A stretch of 36,565 nt of DNA from Hyphomicrobiales bacterium. GTDB taxonomy: Bacteria > Pseudomonadota > Alphaproteobacteria > Rhizobiales > Methyloligellaceae. Positions 25,228 to 34,519 of the stretch are shown piece after piece. The stretch spans positions 1 to 36,565 of the forward strand of contig QIGN01000113.1 of assembly GCA_003228955.1 (NCBI GenBank). The letters are read 5' to 3'. The translations under genes and the position numbers were made by a program. The first letter of the stretch is position 1. Every line of letters starts with the position of its first letter. The notes under the pieces are model-generated. The model made no database searches. It had not been told where the DNA came from and was given only the letters and a program-made list of their open reading frames with translations.

Positions 25228-25963
<736 letters not shown>

Positions 25964-25967
<4 letters not shown>

Positions 25968-27076
25968 TGCGCGGGCCCCTTCGAGGGGGCCTTGGCCGGT
26001 GCGCGCGCGTCAACCTCAATGCCGAACCAGCCGGGATACTTCTCCTGGAGCCAGCCCACGATCCCCTGCTGAAAATAGATGATGTTGAGGATGATAATCG
26101 CGCCAAGCGTAACCCATTGCCAGCCAAGGAAATAGGTCCAGGTCGCTTCCTTCACGAAATGAAACAGGATCGCGCCCAGAACAGGGCCCCAGATTGTTCC
26201 CTTGCCGCCGAGAAGCGCCATCGCCACCATGAAGATGCCGAATGTGACGGTCGGGAAGGCCACTTCCAGCGGCTCGATAAACCCTGTCATATTACCGAAC
26301 AGGCCGCCGGCAATGCCGAGGAAGAAGGCGGAAACCGCCCATGCCACCGTCTTGTGACGCAAGGTATGTATCCCCATGGCTTGCGCCTTGTCCTCATCGT
26401 CGCGGATGGCATTGATTGCCAGGCCGAACCGCGTCGAATAAAGCCATTTAAGGAACATAAATGTGGCGATCGCGGCGACAAAGCACAGGACATAAAAGAA
26501 ATAGGATTTTCCATCGCCGCTGCCTGGGTAGACGGGCATCGGGATACCGCTGCCGCCGCCGACCCACCCCCATGCACCCACCAGTTCGCCCGCCGCGAGG
26601 GCCATCCCCAGCGTTCCAATGGCGAAATAGGGTCCGCGCAGGCCGAACACGATCCACCCCAGGGCCACCGCCAGCAGCGAGGAGCCAATGGCTGCGGCAA
26701 CCAGGCCCACGGCCACGCCAATGTAATATTGATCGGGTGTGAATCTGAAGTCGCCCTGACCGGAGACGGATGTGTACGCCCCCACGTCAGTGAACAAACC
26801 CACCTGGACAACGGCGCAGATATACATGCCCGCACCGAAGAAAAAGATGTTGCCGAGGGAATTGTAACCCATCTGGCCGCCCATGATGTCCCAGGTCAGC
26901 GCAAACAGAACCATGAGCCAAAGGACGGCGATCTGGAATGTATAGTTCGGGAACAGGATCGGGCCGAGAATACCGAACAGGACCAGGCCCGCGAATATGA
27001 AGCTGTCGTTGCGCGACATCAGCCGCCGTCTGCCCGTCCCGGCCTCCGTGGCATTATCGTCCGTCACTGCCGTCAT
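25964..27076 (-). CDS. livM: Branched-chain amino-acid-type ABC transporter permease LivM
   Basis: The 370-residue polytopic protein carries about nine or ten hydrophobic helices. Family markers include LTWDIMGGQMGYNSLGNIFFFGAG near the N terminus and the cytoplasmic EAA-like loop STRFGLAINAIRDDEDKAQAMG, followed by the MTGFIEPLEVAFPTVTFG and LLGGKGTIWGPVLGA segments. A hydrophilic N-terminal leader (about 1-24) precedes the first helix, and the C terminus is a short polar tail. It forms the heterodimeric permease with LivH. The usual substrates of the family are branched-chain amino acids, but amides, urea and aromatic acids are also known. Confidence 0.94.
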
Positions 27077-27981
27077 TGTACCGCCTGCCTTACCCGGTTC
27101 ATCTGAACCTGACGCCAGATCAGGACGAGCAGGAGCATGCCAACCACGGTCGCCTGCTGCAACTCGGCGCCAAGTATGAATCCGCCATATTGTTCAACCA
27201 CCCCAAGCCCGAGCGACGCCATGAGTACGCCCGCCAGATTTCCAAAACCCGCAGCCGTGACGATCACAAAGGAACGGATCGAGTGGGTGATTCCGTAGAA
27301 GGGCTGAATCACCCAGATCATTGAAATGAGAACACCCGCGGCGCCGCAAATCGCGGCGTTGAGCGCATAGGTGAAAGCGAAAACTTTTTCGGTGTCTATG
27401 CCCATGACCTTGGCCGCGCGCACGTCCTGCGAAGTTGCGCGAATGGCCTGCCCCATCCGGCTTTTCTTCATAAAGGCAACGACACCGCCTGCGAGAACGC
27501 AACAGATCAAAAAGGAATAAAATCTGATTGCAGCGACGGTGATCTCTCCGCCCCAAATCGGAATGGTGTGTGTCGGAAAGCCGGACTCCGCCACCTGGAC
27601 TTCGGGGCCAAAGGCCAGATTCAGACCCTGCTGGATTACGATCGCAAGACCGAAGGTGGCGAGAAGAGAAGTGAACATGTCCTTCTCGACAACTCGCGAG
27701 ATTATCGTTTTGTATACAACCCAGCCGAAACCGAACATCCCGATGACCGCAACGGGCAGAGCGTACATCGGATGGATGCCGTAGGTGCTCATGTACCAGG
27801 CAAAATATCCTCCCATGATGACAAATTCGCCCTGGGAAAGATTCTTGACGTTCATTACGCCCCACACCAGGGCGAGACCATATGCGGCCAGCGCAAATAT
27901 GGCGCCAATGAATATCCCGTCGAGCAGCAGCTGCACGCCCAGATAGGGTGCAATCACGAGCAGATTTAGATTGTCGAGCAT
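27073..27981 (-). CDS. livH: Branched-chain amino-acid-type ABC transporter permease LivH
   Basis: From ATG 27981, which has GGGGGAG eight bases upstream, the protein is 302 residues; the 9 codons further upstream are disregarded. It is a LivH-type permease with about eight membrane helices. The opening LLLDGIFIGAIFALAAYGLALVWGVMNV and LSQGEFVIMGGYFAWY are typical, as are the coupling-loop segment SRMGQAIRATSQDVRAAKVMG and the closing FGNLAGVLMASLGLGVVEQYGG. It is 93 bases downstream of livK, with a strong hairpin in between. Confidence 0.95.
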   Translation of the reverse strand: MLDNLNLLVIAPYLGVQLLLDGIFIGAIFALAAYGLALVWGVMNVKNLSQGEFVIMGGYFAWYMSTYGIHPMYALPVAVIGMFGFGWVVYKTIISRVVEKDMFTSLLATFGLAIVIQQGLNLAFGPEVQVAESGFPTHTIPIWGGEITVAAIRFYSFLICCVLAGGVVAFMKKSRMGQAIRATSQDVRAAKVMGIDTEKVFAFTYALNAAICGAAGVLISMIWVIQPFYGITHSIRSFVIVTAAGFGNLAGVLMASLGLGVVEQYGGFILGAELQQATVVGMLLLVLIWRQVQMNRVRQAVQ

Positions 27982-28005
27982 GACTGAACTCCCCCGAGGC
28001 CAGCA

Positions 28006-28053
28006 CAAAGAAAAAGAAACTCCGCCGCCCCCGCAAAAATGCCGGGACGGCGG
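28006..28053 (-). terminator. Hairpin and T-rich tract between livK and livH (partial terminator)
   Basis: On the minus strand, 28053-28041 pairs with 28034-28022 over 13 positions with two mismatches, closing a six-base ATTTTT loop; a T-rich tract (28021-28006) follows. It lies 22 bases after the livK stop and before the livH binding site. Such elements usually let most polymerase stop after the binding-protein gene, giving more LivK than permease, and protect the livK mRNA 3' end. The role is inferred. Confidence 0.65.
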
Positions 28054-28074
28054 TATTTCAAACGCGGACGAAGC

Positions 28075-29310
28075 CTACTTCACCATGCGCGGGTACTCGA
28101 TTTTGCTCGATGCCCACTCCAACGGCGCGACAACATTGTATTTGCCGTTCTGGATCTGGCGCAGCACCATGGGCTTGGCAATATTGTTGCCCTCGGGTGC
28201 GAACTTGATGCTGCCGTAGAAGGTCTTCATATCCGTCGCGGCGATCGCATCGCGAACTTTCTCGGTGTCGAGAGAGCCGGCACGCTCGAAGGCGTCTTTC
28301 CAAACCAGCACGGCGGCCGAAGCCTGCGCGGACTGATAGGGTACGGTCGTGTAGCCGTCAAAAGTCGCCTTGAAGAGTTTGTCATAGTCGGCCGCGGAAC
28401 CGAACGCCTTGCCCTTGTAGCTCAGGGTTTCGGCCCACTGGGTCGGGCACAGGAAGCCGTTGGTCGATGCGCCAAACTTGGAGATGATTTTCCCCGCCTC
28501 ACAATGGGTGATCGCGATCATCGGCGTATTGATATTCAGTTCCTTGATCTGGCGCGCGGCGGTGACGGCGCCCTTGGAATGACCGGAAATGAGGAGAAGA
28601 TCAGGTTTCAGCGCCTTGACCTTGGTCAAAGTGGCCGACATATCGGAAAGATCGCGCGGCAGCTTGTCGTCAATGACGATCTTCAGGCCGAATTTTTTGA
28701 TATCGTCGATAACGCCAGCGCGCACGTCGAGCGAAAACGGGTCCTGCTCGAACGCCATGGCGACTTTCACATCGCCAGGTTTCTTGCCATTCTTTTTGGC
28801 GATCTCGGCGGCAAGCGCGATGGTGCTGGCAAGATACTGCTCAGAGGTCGAGAGGACCGCAAACAGATACCTGTAACCCTTGTTGAACAGCGACCGGGAC
28901 GCACCCTCCGCCTCAACCATCGGAATTTTGTATTTCTCGACCACCGGAGCAGCCGCTTTGGTTGTGGCCGAGCTGTAGGGACCGAGGAAATATTTTACTC
29001 CGTCCTGCTTGATAAGGCGCTCAAGAAGTTGCGCGGTACGGGCCGGCGTGGACTCGTCGTCATAATATTTGATGCTGAGTTTGTAGCAGTTGCCGCCAAT
29101 TTTGACGCCGCCCGTTTCGTTGACCTTCTTCACCGCGAGATCATACCCGTTCTTGGCATGAATGCCGTTGGTCGAGTACTTGCCGGTAAACGAGATCGCC
29201 GAGCCGAGAATGAGTTCCTTGCAATCTGAAGCTGCATAGGCAAATTGCGACGTGCCCATCATCGCAACCGCAGCAGTGGCCGCAAGCGACCACCTGGTGA
29301 AATGGCGCAT
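28075..29310 (-). CDS. livK: Branched-chain amino-acid-type ABC transporter periplasmic binding protein (LivK-like)
   Basis: The start at 29310 is supported by GGAGG seven bases upstream and by the signal peptide MRHFTRWSLAATAAVAMMG... with cleavage near FAYA; the 26 upstream codons are not family-like. The 411-residue type I periplasmic binding protein (Peripla_BP_6) shows ILGSAISFTGKYSTNGIHAK, the typical opening strand, then YDDESTPARTAQLLERLI and YFLGPYSSATTKAAAPV. Conserved Ser/Thr residues of the ligand pocket in these segments fit a zwitterionic or carboxylate ligand, but the ligand cannot be read off. It is the first gene of the operon, 255 bases from the YpfJ-type gene, with a probable promoter 100 bases upstream. 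Confidence 0.92.
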   Translation of the reverse strand: MRHFTRWSLAATAAVAMMGTSQFAYAASDCKELILGSAISFTGKYSTNGIHAKNGYDLAVKKVNETGGVKIGGNCYKLSIKYYDDESTPARTAQLLERLIKQDGVKYFLGPYSSATTKAAAPVVEKYKIPMVEAEGASRSLFNKGYRYLFAVLSTSEQYLASTIALAAEIAKKNGKKPGDVKVAMAFEQDPFSLDVRAGVIDDIKKFGLKIVIDDKLPRDLSDMSATLTKVKALKPDLLLISGHSKGAVTAARQIKELNINTPMIAITHCEAGKIISKFGASTNGFLCPTQWAETLSYKGKAFGSAADYDKLFKATFDGYTTVPYQSAQASAAVLVWKDAFERAGSLDTEKVRDAIAATDMKTFYGSIKFAPEGNNIAKPMVLRQIQNGKYNVVAPLEWASSKIEYPRMVK

Positions 29311-29417
29311 AGTGTTTCCTCCGATTATTGCTAACTTGAGCGCTTTTTTTCGCTCGCATTCTCGAGCCACGCCCGCACCCGCACTCACATGCGCGGGAGA
29401 CAGCGAGACTTGGCAAC

Positions 29418-29446
29418 ACTAAAGCAAAGCGCAGCTTCGCTTGCAA
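29418..29446 (-). promoter_or_regulatory. Putative livK promoter
   Basis: On the minus strand TTGCAA (29446-29441) and TTTAGT (29423-29418) are 17 bases apart, each matching four of six consensus positions. Transcription would start near 29411, leaving a leader of about 100 bases. That leader contains a short GAGCG/CGCTC hairpin (29338-29355) around an A run. The evidence is sequence match only. Confidence 0.35.
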
Positions 29447-29565
29447 TGATATTCAAAAGTCCAGTTACAGTGTGGAATCTCAAATGAAACGCTTGGCTTT
29501 ACAGGCCGCTTGGCAGGCGCCAGAGGCGCATCGGAGGCCGCAATCCCAGACTAATCTCGATCCGG

Positions 29566-30588
29566 CTAGAGACTTGCCGCGTTAAAGGTATCGCACTGCT
29601 GTATGTCACCGCTATCCAGCCCGCGCTTGAACCATCGCACCCGCTGCTCCGACGTGCCATGGGTGAAGGCGTCGGGCACAATACGTCCCTGGGTCTTGCG
29701 CTGGATATTGTCATCCCCGATTGCACTTGCGGCATTCAGCGCTTCCTCGATATCCCCCTGCTCGAGAATTCGCTTCGCCTGCTCGGCACGCTGCGCCCAC
29801 ACTCCGGCGAAGCAGTCCGCCTGCAACTCCATCCGGACCTGCACGGCGTTTGCCTGGCGCTGGCTCATGCGCGACTTGGCCCGCTGTACTTTCTCGGAGA
29901 CGCCAAACAGCGTCTGAACGTGATGACCAACCTCATGGGCGATCACATAGGCCTGGGCAAAATCACCAGACACACCGAAACGGTTTTTCATTTCCCTGTA
30001 GAAGGACAGATCAATGTACATTTTCTGATCGGCCGGGCAGTAGAATGGCCCCGCAGCAGCCTGACCGAGCCCGCAGGCGGAGCGCACACCACCCGAAAAT
30101 ATAACGAGTTTGGGTTCGCGATAGGTCTTTCCCAACTCACGGAAGATCGATTGCCAAACATCTTCGGTGTAACCGAGAATGACTGAGACATAGCGCACCA
30201 GATCGTCCTTGTTTTGCGATCTTGGGGATTGAACCTGGGGGCCGGAACCCGTCCTGGGCGCCTGCCTTGGCTGGGTTCTGGAGCCCGGCAGCCGAATGTC
30301 CGGCATTTGGGTCCCTGGGCCCTGCGACGGCGGCGGCCCGCCTTGCAGAAGGGTCCTGGGGTCAACACCGAAGAACAGCATTAATCCAACGATCACCAGC
30401 ATCCCCATGATGCCGATACCGCCGCCCTTGCGGCCACCGCCACCTCTGCCTGGAAAAGGAAACCGCATGCCCCGGCCTCCGCCTCGGCCGCGGCCCCGGC
30501 CCATGGGAAAAGGAAAACCGGATGAACCGCTTTCGCCGCGGCGGTCTTCAACATTGTCGCTTTCTCTTTGACCGCGCCAGCGAACCAT
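29566..30588 (-). CDS. ypfJ: YpfJ-type neutral zinc metallopeptidase
   Basis: The 340-residue protein has the zinc-binding HExxH motif as H218-E-V-G-H222 (YVIAHEVGHHVQTLFG), with the ELQADCFAGVW segment at 254-264 likely giving the third ligand. Other family blocks are VWQSIFRELGKTYREPKLV, CGLGQAAAGPFYCPADQKMY and the C-terminal DAFTHGTSEQRVRWFKRGL. A single membrane helix at about 58-74 follows a long Arg/Gly-rich N-terminal stretch (GRGRGGGRG, GGGGRKGGG). A Pro/Gln-rich linker (82-125) joins it to the peptidase domain. Substrate and role are unknown for the family. The start has GAGGTGG at good spacing. Confidence 0.92.
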   Translation of the reverse strand: MVRWRGQRESDNVEDRRGESGSSGFPFPMGRGRGRGGGRGMRFPFPGRGGGGRKGGGIGIMGMLVIVGLMLFFGVDPRTLLQGGPPPSQGPGTQMPDIRLPGSRTQPRQAPRTGSGPQVQSPRSQNKDDLVRYVSVILGYTEDVWQSIFRELGKTYREPKLVIFSGGVRSACGLGQAAAGPFYCPADQKMYIDLSFYREMKNRFGVSGDFAQAYVIAHEVGHHVQTLFGVSEKVQRAKSRMSQRQANAVQVRMELQADCFAGVWAQRAEQAKRILEQGDIEEALNAASAIGDDNIQRKTQGRIVPDAFTHGTSEQRVRWFKRGLDSGDIQQCDTFNAASL

Positions 30589-30652
30589 AAACCACCTCGT
30601 TATTTTCTTTTGCCATCACCTGTGAGGCCGCCAATGCCGCATGGCGCCAGCT

Positions 30653-30702
30653 TCTGGCAAACCATCTCTGGCAAACCATCTCTGCATGGCGCGCGCGCGC
30701 GC
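30653..30702. repeat. 14-bp tandem repeat followed by an alternating GC run
   Basis: The unit TCTGGCAAACCATC occurs twice in tandem (30653-30666, 30667-30680) plus four bases of a third copy, and then seven GC dinucleotides follow at 30689-30702. GCATGGCGC also occurs on both sides. This fills the short gap between the matB stop and the YpfJ-type start. Slippage-prone repeats or a Z-DNA-forming stretch are possible; no function is established. Confidence 0.6.
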
Positions 30703-30746
30703 GCAAGACGTAACGCCAGGTCCGTTTCACTTTCATGCAGGCTGTT

Positions 30747-32267
30747 TCAGTTTTCGGGGGGTTGAAAGACACTTGCGTAGAGGTCGCGCAATTCCTTTTT
30801 CTGAATCTTGCCCATAGCGTTCCGCGGCAGGGCGTCAACGAAGAACACATGCTTGGGCTGCTTGTAGCGCGCCAGAACACTGCCCAGCGGGGAGACAACA
30901 TCTTCCTCGGCGAGCGTGCCGTCAGGCTTACAGGCAACGACAGCAACGACTCCCTCGCCGAAATCAGGATGCGGCGCGCCGATCACGGCGGACTCCGCGA
31001 CACCTGCAATCGCGTCAATGGCGGCCTCGATTTCCGCCGGGTAGACATTGAATCCGCCGGATATAATCAAATCCTTGTCCCGGCCGACTATATTCACATA
31101 ACCCTGATCGTCGATCCTCCCCAGATCGCCGGTAATAAAGAACCCGTCTTCGCGAAACTCCTCGCGCGTTTTCTCCGGCATGCGCCAATAGCCAGAGAAT
31201 ACGTTCGGGCCGCGCACCTCTATGGAACCTATTTCGCCCTGTTCGAGCTCAATCCCCGTCTCTGGATCGGCGATATGAATTTCAACCCCCGGCAGGGGAA
31301 ATCCGACCGTTCCGGCCCGGCGCGCGCCGTCATAGGGATTGGATGTATTCATGCCGGTCTCCGTCATGCCATAGCGTTCGAGAATGGTATGGCCGGTGCG
31401 TTTCTCGAATTCACTGTGCACATCGGGGGAAAGCGGGGCGGACCCGGAGATAAACAGGCGGATATGCGCGAGCGTATCCTTTGTCAGCCGGTCGCATTGC
31501 AACAACCGGGAATAAAACGTCGGCACGCCCATCATGACGCTTGCGCGAGGTAACAGCCCGGCCACCTCTTCGGCATCGAATTTGGGCAGGAATATCATCG
31601 ACGCCCCGGCGGCAAGAACAGTGTTGGTCGCGGTGAACAGACCATGGGTGTGGTAGATCGGCAGCGCATGCAGCAAGCGGTCCTCGCGCGTGAACGCCCA
31701 GGTTTCAAATAGCGCCCTCGCGTTTGAAGTGAGATTTCCGTGGCTGAGCATTGCGCCCTTGGCGCGGCCTGTCGTACCCGAAGTGTAGAGGATCGCGGCC
31801 AGATCGCCGGCACCGCAGGCTGCATCTTCAATCTCTTCCGAAGCCATATCGGCCAGTGCGCCGAGGGTGCCGCCCACGCCGCCATCTCCAAGCGTCTCCA
31901 ACACCGCCGCGCCGCTGACGGCCCCGGTTTCACCTTCCGTCGCCGGCCGGCAAACAACCAGTGCAGGCTCCGCGTCGCCAAGAAAAAAGCCGAGCTCAGA
32001 TGGGGTATAGGCAGTGTTCAGCGGCAGATATGCGGCGCCGGAACGGATCGCGCCAAGATAAAGCATCAGACTCTCGATGCTTTTCCCGACCTGGACAGCA
32101 ACCCGGTCCCCAGGCTTCACACCTAGCCCAATCAGTGCATTGGCATATTGGGCACTGCGCAGAAGCATGTCCCCATAGGTGAAAATATCCCCGCCTCCTG
32201 TCTCGATAAGACAGCAGTCGGGGTCGGGAAAATTGTCTCTCAGGGCGGCAAAAAGATTCTCATTCAT
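30747..32267 (-). CDS. matB: Malonyl-CoA synthetase MatB
   Basis: From ATG 32267 the product is 506 residues. It is a complete ANL ligase: P-loop YTSGTTGRAKG (161-171), adenine-binding RYGMTETG (298-305), FFITGD and the GRDKDLIISGGFNVYP hinge region, and the catalytic C-terminal Lys487 in NAMGKIQK. The segment MTETGMNTSNPYDGARRAGT is, as I recall, characteristic of malonate-activating MatB enzymes. It makes malonyl-CoA from malonate, ATP and CoA. The start overlaps the mcd stop by eight bases, so the two are translationally coupled. The upstream frame to 32378 is mcd antisense-frame noise. Its intact ATP site contrasts with the degenerate ANL homologue at 7645-9312. Confidence 0.93.
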   Translation of the reverse strand: MNENLFAALRDNFPDPDCCLIETGGGDIFTYGDMLLRSAQYANALIGLGVKPGDRVAVQVGKSIESLMLYLGAIRSGAAYLPLNTAYTPSELGFFLGDAEPALVVCRPATEGETGAVSGAAVLETLGDGGVGGTLGALADMASEEIEDAACGAGDLAAILYTSGTTGRAKGAMLSHGNLTSNARALFETWAFTREDRLLHALPIYHTHGLFTATNTVLAAGASMIFLPKFDAEEVAGLLPRASVMMGVPTFYSRLLQCDRLTKDTLAHIRLFISGSAPLSPDVHSEFEKRTGHTILERYGMTETGMNTSNPYDGARRAGTVGFPLPGVEIHIADPETGIELEQGEIGSIEVRGPNVFSGYWRMPEKTREEFREDGFFITGDLGRIDDQGYVNIVGRDKDLIISGGFNVYPAEIEAAIDAIAGVAESAVIGAPHPDFGEGVVAVVACKPDGTLAEEDVVSPLGSVLARYKQPKHVFFVDALPRNAMGKIQKKELRDLYASVFQPPEN

Positions 32268-33651
32268 CGACGGCGGCCGTCGCATTGGCTGGCATGTCCG
32301 CCTCCTTGCGCTTCTTGTTGTCAAGTTTCGTTCTCGCAGAGGAGGTGACAAGCGAACGCACAGCCTTGGATGCCGCAATTTTACCTTTATTTACATAGGC
32401 TTCATGATTTTTTTCAATGTCATCCAGATCGTAGAGATAGTTGACCATCACCCCGTGCGACTGGCGCAAGCCCCTGGCCGATTTATCGCCCAGCCAGTTG
32501 ACCCGCTCGAGCCGCGCGCCATTGCCCAGATGAAACCGCGCCACCGGATCGACCGGACTGCCGTTGCCTGTCCTTGCAACCATGAAATACTCAGCCACCA
32601 AAGGCATGAGAACAGACTTCAGACGTTCGTGATATTCCGCGTGCGCCGCCCAGCTGGAGTCCTCCAGAAGCGTTACCGTCTCGGCATCGAGCTGCGAGCC
32701 GTCCTCGTTTGCGGTGCGCACCAGCCAGGCCGCAAAACGCGGCGCCGGCGAGAGGGTAACAAAAGTCTTGAGCGACGGCATTTCCTTGGCCAGGTCCTCG
32801 GCAACCTGCTTTATCAGAAAGTTACCGAACGAAATTCCGCGCAAACCCACCTGACAATTGGATATGGAATAAAATACCGCGGTCGTCGGCGACTTTGCCT
32901 CACTGTCTTGTGCGACTTGGGCCGCGAGCAGATCCTGTATCGAGGCGGGAATCTCCGCCGTCAGCGCCACCTCGACGAAAATCACCGGCTCGTCGACAAG
33001 CGAGGGATGGAAAAAGCCGAAACACCGCCGGTCGGCAGGATCGAGGCGCCGGCGTAAATCCTCCCACCCGCGGATCTCGTGGACCGCTTCATATTCGATG
33101 ATCTTTTCCAGAATTGAAGCCGACGTGGACCAGTCGATCCGGCGCAAAACCAGAAAACCGCGATTGAACCACGATCCCAGCAAATGCATCAGATCGGCGT
33201 CGACAAGCCTCAGTTCCGGCACCTGGGGGAGCATCGCGATCAGGTCGGCCCGCATGGCGACAATACACCGGGTTGCGCCGGGCGCCAGATTCAGCCGGCG
33301 GAAAAACTCCTGGCGGGGAGATTCCACGGCCATTTCCAGCTCGGACAGCGTTTTTTGAGAGGCGTCTTCCAGATAGGCCCGCGCGGCGGTGAAAACCTCT
33401 TCCTGATCCGGTGTCAGCTGGTTCAGAAGGAACCGGAAAAACTCAAGTTTCCCGGCCTCGTCCGCACGGCTGTAGGCGGAAAGTATTTCACCCGCCAGGG
33501 CCACGCCCGACGCCTCGCCGCGCCCGGATAGAAGGCTACGCGCCAGTTCAGTCAAGGTGCTGCCGGAGGCGGCCGCCGAAGAGCCATCCAGCAACGCGCG
33601 GCCACGTTCGGCAATTGAATTCAGCAGTTCCTGAAAAAATGAAACATTCAC
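32260..33651 (-). CDS. Malonyl-CoA decarboxylase
   Basis: The 463-residue protein has the malonyl-CoA decarboxylase layout. A helical N-terminal domain (about 1-130) precedes the GNAT-like catalytic domain with RRCFGFFHPSLVDEPVIFV (208-226), FYSISNCQVGLRGISFGNFL (260-279) and VARFHLGNGARLERVNW (370-386). In the human and bacterial enzymes a Ser and a His act in catalysis; candidates here are Ser262 or Ser264 and His374. It decarboxylates malonyl-CoA to acetyl-CoA. With MatB it forms a two-step malonate-to-acetyl-CoA route. No malonate transporter or GntR-type MatR regulator is adjacent. A basic tail (KKRKEADMPANATAA) ends the protein. It is first in its operon. Confidence 0.93.
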   Translation of the reverse strand: MNVSFFQELLNSIAERGRALLDGSSAAASGSTLTELARSLLSGRGEASGVALAGEILSAYSRADEAGKLEFFRFLLNQLTPDQEEVFTAARAYLEDASQKTLSELEMAVESPRQEFFRRLNLAPGATRCIVAMRADLIAMLPQVPELRLVDADLMHLLGSWFNRGFLVLRRIDWSTSASILEKIIEYEAVHEIRGWEDLRRRLDPADRRCFGFFHPSLVDEPVIFVEVALTAEIPASIQDLLAAQVAQDSEAKSPTTAVFYSISNCQVGLRGISFGNFLIKQVAEDLAKEMPSLKTFVTLSPAPRFAAWLVRTANEDGSQLDAETVTLLEDSSWAAHAEYHERLKSVLMPLVAEYFMVARTGNGSPVDPVARFHLGNGARLERVNWLGDKSARGLRQSHGVMVNYLYDLDDIEKNHEAYVNKGKIAASKAVRSLVTSSARTKLDNKKRKEADMPANATAAVDE

Positions 33652-33662
33652 GGATCAAAGGT

Positions 33663-33676
33663 CCATTTCAAAATGG
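33663..33676. promoter_or_regulatory. Inverted repeat upstream of malonyl-CoA decarboxylase (possible operator)
   Basis: CCATTT-CA-AAATGG is a perfect 6-bp inverted repeat ending 12 bases before the start codon on the minus strand, inside the presumed leader. It could be an operator for a local regulator or a small mRNA hairpin that hides the start region. No regulator gene is adjacent. Confidence 0.4.
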
Positions 33677-33691
33677 CGCACAATTGGTGGA

Positions 33692-33719
33692 ATTATGTAT
33701 CCCAACTACCAGCGCACAA
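33692..33719 (-). promoter_or_regulatory. Putative promoter of the mcd-matB operon
   Basis: On the minus strand TTGTGC (33719-33714) and CATAAT (33697-33692) lie 16 bases apart; the -10 matches five of six consensus positions. Transcription would start near 33685, about 35 bases before the start codon. The evidence is sequence match only. Confidence 0.35.
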
Positions 33720-34519
33720 GATCGCACGCAATGGCGCGCTGGACAAGACAATCACGCCTTGATGGGCCATTTTCAACACGCATAAGTCCGGGCACTGAAT
33801 AAATGGCTGATTTTTTGCCGGGAAAGTAAAATTCAGAGTAGCGACCGGCGGTTTTCCGGCCGCTCTTGAGACTGCAAGGGTTTGGATTGCACAAAAAAGA
33901 AGAAGGCAGGGCACAATGGCCCTACCCTCCCCTAGTTCCCGCTTCAGTTACGCCGTTAAGCGCCCGTTCGGCGGAAATATCCCGAAGACCGCTTCAGTCC
34001 AATGTCGGATTTCTCCTATCGAACTGCATCAATCTCCACGAGAACCGACGATCGCCGCCCCAACTGGGTCAAGGCATTGAACACCCGGTCACGGGCTTCG
34101 ACCTCCCGTCTTGTTTTGCGTCGCGTCCGTTATGCGACGTGAATCCGGCAATAGCCTTGTCGCCAGATCCAGATGCGACAACCCCTTTTGGGCCCTCCGT
34201 CGCTACAGTCTTCCCGGCAAAGCAGGCCTTTGACGTTTCCGCCTGGCTCATTCTGCCGCTGGACCGGGCGCCGGATCAGAAAGGCGCTGTCTAAGCCATC
34301 CTCGGCAAAGGACGGCCCCGGACTTGCCGTGTCCTCTGGCTGGCGGACCCTTTCTCCCGAAAGAGATTGTTCCCGGCAGCCACGAAACACGTTAACGGGA
34401 TTCGCCGGTCCGGCCAGCACATGAAGAACGGGCGCGAGGCCTTATCCCCGCTATCCACTGTTTCCACAAGCTGCGGCGGGATCAAATGCTTCACAAGGCC
34501 TTGGGACGCGCAGAAAAGT
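33720..34519. other. Gene-poor stretch between mcd and the six-cysteine gene
   Basis: About 800 bases carry no frame with a recognisable domain; the longest (33866-34294 plus, 142 codons) has no family feature and an atypical composition. A hairpin GCGACCGG/CCGGCCGC lies at about 33842-33864 (one mismatch), and AGGGC/GCCCT flanks ACAATG near 33910-33925. The stretch could hold an unannotated RNA or a decayed gene; I could not match it to RNase P, tmRNA or SRP RNA by eye. Confidence 0.5.
34442..34468. other. Three contiguous DnaA-box-like 9-mers
   Basis: TTATCCCCG, CTATCCACT and GTTTCCACA follow each other with no gap, differing from TTATCCACA at two, two and two positions. They lie in the gene-poor stretch before the six-cysteine gene. 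There is no dnaA, dnaN, hemE or strongly AT-rich unwinding element nearby, so this is probably coincidence or at most a DnaA-titration or regulatory site. Confidence 0.2.

Noticed and set aside
28039-29229. 396-codon open frame opposite livK
   Set aside because: Fully antisense to a well-supported binding-protein gene and without any family feature.
33866-34294. 142-codon plus-strand frame in the gene-poor stretch
   Set aside because: Composition and codon use look non-coding and no motif is visible.
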